DNA of 64,000 bases from positions 10,540,001 through 10,604,000 of the forward strand of contig NZ_CP192063.1 of the NCBI RefSeq assembly GCF_050942425.1. The letters are read 5' to 3'. A program made the position numbers and the translations under genes. This document shows, in pieces, positions 59,401 through 64,000 of the stretch; the stretch's first letter is position 1, and every line of letters begins with the position of its first letter. Source of the DNA: Actinoallomurus sp050942425. Its GTDB lineage: Bacteria > Actinomycetota > Actinomycetes > Streptosporangiales > Streptosporangiaceae. The notes below the pieces were generated by a model. It worked only from the letters and a program-made list of their open reading frames with translations, did no database searches and was not told the origin of the DNA.

Positions 59401-60201
59401 ATGAGCGTGCGGGTGGAAAAGCAGGGGCCAGTGACAACGGTGGTGCTGGCCCGTCCCGACGTGCGCAACGCCGTGGACGGGCCGACCGCGCGTGCGCTGG
59501 CCGAGGCGTTCCGCGCGTTCGACGCCGACGGTGAGGCGAGCGTGGCCGTGCTGTGGGGTGAGGGCGGCACGTTCTGCGCGGGTGCCGACCTGAAGGCGCT
59601 GGGCACCGAGCGCGGCAACCGGCTCGACGCGCCGAGCGCCGGGGCGTCGGCCCACGACGTGTCCCACGCCGCCGAGGGCCCGATGGGCCCGACCCGGATG
59701 CGGCTGTCCAAACCGGTCATCGCGGCGATCAGCGGGCACGCCGTCGCGGGCGGGCTCGAGCTCGCGATCTGGTGCGACCTGCGCGTCGCCGAGGAGGACG
59801 CCGTCCTCGGGGTGTTCTGCCGCCGCTGGGGCGTCCCCCTCATCGACGGCGGCACCGTACGCCTGCCGCGCCTGATCGGCGTGTCCAGGGCGGCGGACCT
59901 GATCCTGACCGGCCGTGCCGTTCCGGCGCCCGAGGCGTACGACATGGGCCTGGTGAACCGCGTCGTGCCGCCTGGCCGGGCGCGGGAGGCCGCGGAGGAG
60001 CTGGCCGCGCAGATCGCCGCGTTCCCGCAGGCCTGCCTCCGGCACGACCGCATGTCCCTCATCGAACAACAGGGGCTGGAGGAGGACGCCGCGATCTCCA
60101 ATGAGTTCCGGCACGGCAGGTCCGTGTTCGGGGAGACCGGCCTGGCCGACGTCCAGCGGTTCCGCGACGGCGTGGGCCGCCACGGCTCGTTCGACGGCTG
60201 A
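59401..60201 (+). CDS. Enoyl-CoA hydratase/isomerase family protein
   Basis: 266 residues from ATG 59401; an ATG six codons upstream has no better ribosome site. Crotonase-fold markers: GEGGTFCAGADLKAL (oxyanion hole and CoA pocket) and ISGHAVAGGLELAIWCDLRV with the first catalytic-position Glu. The second half contains WGVPLIDGGTVRLPRLIG. It lies 46 bp after korB on the same strand and could be co-transcribed. Exact reaction unknown. Confidence 0.88.
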   Translation: MSVRVEKQGPVTTVVLARPDVRNAVDGPTARALAEAFRAFDADGEASVAVLWGEGGTFCAGADLKALGTERGNRLDAPSAGASAHDVSHAAEGPMGPTRMRLSKPVIAAISGHAVAGGLELAIWCDLRVAEEDAVLGVFCRRWGVPLIDGGTVRLPRLIGVSRAADLILTGRAVPAPEAYDMGLVNRVVPPGRAREAAEELAAQIAAFPQACLRHDRMSLIEQQGLEEDAAISNEFRHGRSVFGETGLADVQRFRDGVGRHGSFDG

Positions 60202-61392
60202 TCAGACCGACAGGGGTGTCCGCGAGGCCGTCGTCTTCGTGGTCGCGCCCGGGGTCGCCGACTGCGTGGGCGAGGTCGTCGAGGAGTTCGGGGACGTCGT
60301 CGTCGGGTTCGGCCCCGTGGTGGACGGCCCCGTCGGAGGGGTCGTCGGCGCGGTGGGCTGGGTGGTCGGCGCCGGAGGTTGCCAGGTCGGCGCCGGCGAG
60401 GGCGCCGGCACCGCCTTTCCGTCCTTGAGACGGGCGACGATGTCCTCGGCGGCGCTGCGGGTGAGGTTGCCGGTGATGAGCACCCGCCCCTTGGTGATGG
60501 GGGCGTCCACCCGGGGCGCGGCCACGACCTGCTCGCGGACGGTCAGCGCGAACGCCCGTCCCGCGGCGTTGCGGGTGAGGTTCTTCAGCGCCCGGCCGTC
60601 GGCGGGGGTCAGGCTGAGGGAGACGGCGTATCCGCCGGCCTTGGCCCGCTCGACGTGGATGTCGTTCACCCGCTTGATGGTGATGCCGGTCGCCAGCTCG
60701 TAGCAGACGGGGCCGATACTGCTCTGGCCCGCGATCCCCTGCACGCCGGCCGGGCACTGCTGGCCGGTGAGCTGCTGGGTGACGGGGTAGATCTTCAGCG
60801 GCGCGGGGAACTTCGCCGGGTGCTCCTGGGAGAACGCGACGATGAGCGTCCCGGTCAGCGCGATCGCGGCGATGATCAGCCACAGGATGAGGACGATCGC
60901 GATCAGCCCCGGCCGTGAGCCGCCACGCCGCGCGGTCCCCGCGGCCGACCTGCCGCCGGTGCCCCGTGTGGCACCCTCGGCCGGGCCACGATCCGACCGA
61001 CCGCCGCCGCGCCGCCCGATCCGCATCACCGACCTCCGATCCTCCCCCGTGGAGGACGGTTCGCCGCCGCCGGCGGTTGTCGTGTCGGCGCGAACCGGCG
61101 GCATGGGGGCCGGAGTCGGCGGCAGCGGCCGCGTGGCGTCGCCCGCCGTCCCCACGGCAGGCCCGGTGGTCTTGGCACCGCTCGCCGGCGCCGGAGCGGA
61201 CGAGGACGCGGGCAGCGGGCGCGTGGCGCCCGTCCCGGCACCGCTCGCCCGCGCGGGGGCGGTCTCGGCGCGGCCCGTCGATTCCGGGGCAGGTGGCGCC
61301 GCGCGTCCGGCCTCGGCGTCGTCGGCCGGCTCCGGGGAGTGCCCGTGCGGGGAGGCCGGTCGGCGGGCGGACCGGTGAACCGCGAACCTCAA
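60202..61392 (-). CDS. Single-span protein with SecD P1-head-like domain
   Basis: 396 residues from TTG 61392, with GGAGGAG about nine bases upstream. Residues 1-160 are a disordered cytoplasmic region rich in Pro, Ala and Thr with two ATRPLP motifs. One transmembrane helix follows (about 162-186). Outside it, residues about 245-325 resemble the head of the SecD periplasmic domain P1 (YAVSLSLTPADGRALKNLTR, ALTVREQVVAAPRV and LITGNLTRSAAEDIVARL). The C-terminal 60 residues are a Thr/Pro/Ser tail. The other SecD parts (six-helix core) are absent, so this is not a translocase. Role unknown. Confidence 0.78.
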   Translation of the reverse strand: MRFAVHRSARRPASPHGHSPEPADDAEAGRAAPPAPESTGRAETAPARASGAGTGATRPLPASSSAPAPASGAKTTGPAVGTAGDATRPLPPTPAPMPPVRADTTTAGGGEPSSTGEDRRSVMRIGRRGGGRSDRGPAEGATRGTGGRSAAGTARRGGSRPGLIAIVLILWLIIAAIALTGTLIVAFSQEHPAKFPAPLKIYPVTQQLTGQQCPAGVQGIAGQSSIGPVCYELATGITIKRVNDIHVERAKAGGYAVSLSLTPADGRALKNLTRNAAGRAFALTVREQVVAAPRVDAPITKGRVLITGNLTRSAAEDIVARLKDGKAVPAPSPAPTWQPPAPTTQPTAPTTPPTGPSTTGPNPTTTSPNSSTTSPTQSATPGATTKTTASRTPLSV

Positions 61393-61701
61393 GGTGTCGT
61401 CTCCTCCGCGTGGGGGGCGGGCGGAAGTCTCGCCTGGATCAGGTCATCGTTAAGTCAATCGCATCATGGGGAAGGCCCGGCGCGCCAGGGTCGTCGGCGC
61501 CGTCTCCCCGCCCTCCTCCGTCTCGCCGGCGGGGTCCCGCTCGATCGCTCCGGGACGACCATCCCATGTTTTCGCTGGTCTTGTCCGGGTAGCCGCCGAA
61601 AGCACGGCCCGGCCTCGCCCCGCGGGGAGCCCCGACGACGCCCGGAAGTCCTGGACTCCTTCATGTCCTGGGCCGGGCGTGAACTGCCGCCCGCGCTCCG
61701 G
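61393..61701. other. 309-bp intergenic region
   Basis: Between two minus-strand genes. A TTGACT box (minus strand 61458-61453) may be the -35 of the SecD-head-like gene. The rest is GC-rich with partial inverted repeats (GCACGGCCCGG near 61603 and GGGCCGGGCGTG near 61670), which may end transcription from the lipoprotein genes. No gene seen. Confidence 0.4.
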
Positions 61702-62247
61702 TCACGACCCCATCAGGTCGGCGTACTGGGAGCACTTCCGCTCGCGGGAGATGTTGATCGCCCAGCCCGGCGGAGGATTCTGGTAGTCCCAGCTGGGCTG
61801 GGTATCGCCGGGGCCCTTGTACGTCCAGCCGACGAGCTGTACCCGGCGGACGGCCGGCTGGGCGGTCCCGGAGCACACGATCTGGGCCATGATCAGGCGC
61901 GAGAGTGGCGTGTCGCGGTAGTAGTCGACGACGAGCAGGCCCTCGTGGAAGGTGATGTCGAGCAGGCTGATGTCGTCGACGGGGTTGCGCATGCCGCCCG
62001 CGACCTCCGTGGACGTCGCCCCGCGGCTCCACAGGTCGTACAGCGCGGCCTGTGGGGCGCCGGGGAACGCGACGCGGCGCACCGGGACGAGCCGCTCGCT
62101 GCGGGCCAGGTAGACGGTCGTCTGCGGCACGGCCTGCTGGGCCACGGCCGGTTCCCCCGCGCCGATCACCCCGGTCGGCCGCACCCCGCAGGCGGTCACC
62201 AGCGCGGCCAGGACGACGGGGACCACGAAGCGCAGGACTTGTCTCAT
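61702..62247 (-). CDS. Lipoprotein, CGVRPTGV family, paralogue 1
   Basis: 181 residues from ATG 62247, GGAGGGAG upstream. The lipobox LVTAC puts the acylated Cys at about residue 20, followed by the family signature GVRPTGVIGAGEPA, a GerMN-like strand QTTVYLARSERLVPVRRV, and the end-block AQIVCSGTAQPAVRRVQLVG. This copy has the longest C-terminal segment (WTYKGPGDTQPSWDYQNPPP). Anchored outside the membrane; probably works with the histidine kinase at the head of the gene run. Confidence 0.82.
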   Translation of the reverse strand: MRQVLRFVVPVVLAALVTACGVRPTGVIGAGEPAVAQQAVPQTTVYLARSERLVPVRRVAFPGAPQAALYDLWSRGATSTEVAGGMRNPVDDISLLDITFHEGLLVVDYYRDTPLSRLIMAQIVCSGTAQPAVRRVQLVGWTYKGPGDTQPSWDYQNPPPGWAINISRERKCSQYADLMGS

Positions 62248-62264
62248 TCGGTCTCCCTCCGCGG

Positions 62265-62777
62265 TCAGCCGGCCAGGTATCGACGGAACGAGGAACACCG
62301 CAGCGGTCGCCCTAGGACCGAGGCGCCCTGCTCGGCGAGCTGGACACGCTGGACGCCGGGCTGTGCCGTGCCGGAGCACACGATCTGGGCCCGGAGCAGG
62401 TCCGTCACCGGCCGGACGGAGGAGAACGAGGCCATCAGGACTCCCGGTGCGAGATCTCCCCTATTGAAGATCGCGTGGAACTCGTCGAGCTCCGCCAGCG
62501 GATTCGACATGCCCTGTGGGTCCTCCGGAACCTTGGCGCCCTGTTGCCACAGGGCGATCAGCGCGGCCTGTGGGGCGCCGGGGAACGCGACCCGGCGCAC
62601 CGGGACGAGCCGCTCGCCCCGGGCCAGGTAGACGGTCGTCTGCGGGACGGCCTCCTGAGCCACGACCGGCGCTCCGGAACCGATCACCCCGGTCGGCCGC
62701 ACCCCGCAGGCCGCCACCGGCGCCACCACGACGAGCGGGACCACACAACGCAGGGCTCGCCTCGTTCGGTCTCTCAT
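62265..62777 (-). CDS. Lipoprotein, CGVRPTGV family, paralogue 2
   Basis: 170 residues from ATG 62777, two bases after the stop of paralogue 3. Lipobox VAAC followed by GVRPTGVIGSGAPV, the shared strand VYLARGERLVPVRRVAFPGA and AQIVCSGTAQPGVQRVQL. C-terminus CSSFRRYLAG matches that of paralogue 3 (CSHFSRYLAG), so these two are closest. The function is not known; GerMN-like domains occur in the lipoprotein LpqB that works with the MtrB kinase, which supports a kinase-linked role. Confidence 0.82.
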   Translation of the reverse strand: MRDRTRRALRCVVPLVVVAPVAACGVRPTGVIGSGAPVVAQEAVPQTTVYLARGERLVPVRRVAFPGAPQAALIALWQQGAKVPEDPQGMSNPLAELDEFHAIFNRGDLAPGVLMASFSSVRPVTDLLRAQIVCSGTAQPGVQRVQLAEQGASVLGRPLRCSSFRRYLAG

Positions 62778-62779
62778 GA

Positions 62780-63436
62780 TCAACCCGCCAGGTATCGGCT
62801 GAAGTGCGAGCATTTCGGCGCCTGGACGTGGGCGGTGTGGATGTCGATCAGCCGCACGAGCCGCACGCCGGGCTGGGCGGCTCCGGAGCACACGATCTGC
62901 GCGCGAAGCAGGTCCGACACCGGCCCGCCGGACAAGAAGAAGACGGTGAGGGCCCCAGGCATGCTGGTATTGAAAACGACATCGAACTCCTTGAGGTCCG
63001 CCAGCGGATTCGACAACCCCTGTGCGGCCTCCGACACCCTGGGACCCTCCTGCCACAGCGCGGTCAACGCAGCCTGCGGAGTGCTGGGCAGCGCGACCCG
63101 GCGTACCGGCACCAGTTGTCCCTGCCGCGCCAGGTAGACGGTCGTCTGCGGCACGGCCTGCTGCGCCAATGCGGGATCTCCGGCACCCACCACGCCGGTC
63201 GGCCGCACCCCGCAGGCGGCGACGAGAAGCCCGGCGAGCAGCGGCAGACCATCGCGGACCCGTACGAACGGCAAGCCGTGACGGACCCGCGCGAGCCGCA
63301 GCCCCTGGCGGACCCGCGCGAGCCGCAGACCGTGGCAGGCCCGCGCAGGCGGCAGACCGTGGCGGAACCGCGCCAGCCGCAGGCCCTGGCGGACCCGCGC
63401 GGGCGGCAGGTCGTGGCGGGTCCGTGCGGGCGTCAT
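62780..63436 (-). CDS. Lipoprotein, CGVRPTGV family, paralogue 3, repeat-expanded signal
   Basis: 218 residues from ATG 63436, which overlaps the kinase stop as ATGA and has CGGAGA upstream. The mature part (after LVAAC, about residue 76) has the same blocks as its neighbours (GVRPTGVVGAGDPA, VYLARQGQLVPVRRVALP, AQIVCSGAAQP). Unlike them, the n-region of the signal peptide is about 63 residues and made of seven nine-residue units of the type LRLARVRQG. No inner Met offers a later start. Export may be altered. Confidence 0.78.
   Translation of the reverse strand: MTPARTRHDLPPARVRQGLRLARFRHGLPPARACHGLRLARVRQGLRLARVRHGLPFVRVRDGLPLLAGLLVAACGVRPTGVVGAGDPALAQQAVPQTTVYLARQGQLVPVRRVALPSTPQAALTALWQEGPRVSEAAQGLSNPLADLKEFDVVFNTSMPGALTVFFLSGGPVSDLLRAQIVCSGAAQPGVRLVRLIDIHTAHVQAPKCSHFSRYLAG
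63245..63433. repeat. Seven 27-bp tandem repeats at the 5' end of paralogue 3
   Basis: Units of 27 bp run without gap from 63245 to 63433, directly next to the start codon. On the plus strand each has the form CAGACCGTGGCGGACCC plus GCGCGAGCCG with drift. They are in frame and add Arg-rich nonapeptides before the hydrophobic signal core. Confidence 0.9.
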
Positions 63437-64000
63437 GCGGTCTCCGCCGGGATGTCGGGGAGCCACAGCTCGAACGTCGTGCCCGTGTCCGTGTCCGTGT
63501 CGAGGAGGTGCAGCTCGCCGCCGTGCAGCTCGGCGTTGGCGCGGGCGATGGCCAGGCCCAGGCCGCTGCCCTCGCTCCGCGTCCGCGCGGCGTCGGCCTT
63601 GTAGAACCGTTCGAACACGTGCTTGCGCACGTCCTTGGGAATGCCGGGACCGCTGTCGGAGACGCGGAGCCGGATGCCGGGCCCGTTCGGCACGTACGAG
63701 CGGCGCAGCCGTACGGTGACCGGAGGTTCGCCGTGCCTGAGCGCGTTGCCGACCAGGTTGGCGAGGATCATGTCGAAGCGGCGCGGGTCGACGCGGGCGC
63801 GCAGCTCCGGGACGAGGTCTGTCTCCACCTTCTCCTGCCAGTCGCGCAGCCGCAGACTCTGCAGGACCAGCTGCGACACGTCCACGTCGTCCAGAACGAG
63901 CGCCGCCGCCCCGGCGTCGAACCTGCTGATCTCCAGCAGGTGACCGATCAGGGTGCGCAGCCGGCGCGTCTCCTCCGCCACGAGACCGGCGGCCGTCGCG
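63433..64000 (-). CDS. Sensor histidine kinase (N-terminus beyond window)
   Basis: About 189 C-terminal residues are present. The helix after the His box (ETRRLRTLIGHLLEISRFDA) and HATPase boxes are clear: NLVGNALRHGEPP, VSDSGPGIPKDV, FERFYKADAARTRSEGSGLG, LAIARANAELHGG. The phospho-His and sensor lie outside the window. The stop overlaps the start of lipoprotein paralogue 3, so the kinase and lipoproteins are made together, comparable to MtrB-LpqB or CseC-CseA-type arrangements. Confidence 0.9.
   Translation of the reverse strand, partial: ATAAGLVAEETRRLRTLIGHLLEISRFDAGAAALVLDDVDVSQLVLQSLRLRDWQEKVETDLVPELRARVDPRRFDMILANLVGNALRHGEPPVTVRLRRSYVPNGPGIRLRVSDSGPGIPKDVRKHVFERFYKADAARTRSEGSGLGLAIARANAELHGGELHLLDTDTDTGTTFELWLPDIPAETA

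Overview
The window is high-GC actinobacterial DNA, probably Streptosporangiales or Streptomyces-like. GTG and TTG starts are frequent, genes often overlap by ATGA or GTGA, and families typical of mycelial actinomycetes are present: a DUF574 methyltransferase, a SigE-like sigma factor, a HelD-like helicase, and a korAB plus partial nuo plus htpX neighbourhood. The exact genus cannot be fixed from the sequence alone.

Layout. 1-9.2 kb holds metabolic and regulatory genes: a partial TAP-like hydrolase, an acyl-CoA dehydrogenase, a MerR regulator with its long-spacer promoter, an amidohydrolase, a sigma factor with a membrane partner, an Lrp/MFS divergent pair, and a PAF-acetylhydrolase-like secreted esterase. 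9.7-10.4 kb is an LLM flavin oxidoreductase pseudogene with an 11-bp duplication and an internal deletion. 10.7-22.6 kb has a HelD-like helicase, a SAM methyltransferase, an NmrA/TetR divergent pair with a clear operator, a secreted beta-helix protein, a two-component system divergent from an L,D-transpeptidase lipoprotein, and a PhyH/AraC pair. 22.4-25.5 kb has an AAA ATPase, PhzF, HIT and Nudix genes.

25.5-29.6 kb is an accessory stretch next to tRNA-Tyr(GTA). It has small secreted orphan proteins, a truncated duplicate of one of them, tandem and palindromic repeats, and a tyrosine-recombinase C-terminal remnant. It looks like the scar of an integrated element. Ordinary genes resume with YajQ, a PLP enzyme, an XRE/MetAP divergent pair, a GNAT enzyme, a PBP4-type carboxypeptidase and HtpX.

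35.9-59.4 kb is the energy-metabolism block. nuoIJKLMN and nuoABCH lie on the minus strand, separated by 6.9 kb of regulators and hydrolases. nuoD, nuoE, nuoF and nuoG are absent from the window. NuoB carries a ~215-residue repetitive tail. Further right, korA-korB encode a 2-oxoacid:ferredoxin oxidoreductase. A plausible reading is a ferredoxin-fed complex I variant that borrows NuoD from elsewhere.

59.4-64 kb ends with an enoyl-CoA hydratase, a single-span protein carrying a SecD-head-like domain, and three tandem paralogous lipoproteins (CGVRPTGV family) translationally coupled to a histidine kinase that runs off the window. The third lipoprotein has its signal-peptide n-region built from seven 27-bp tandem repeats.
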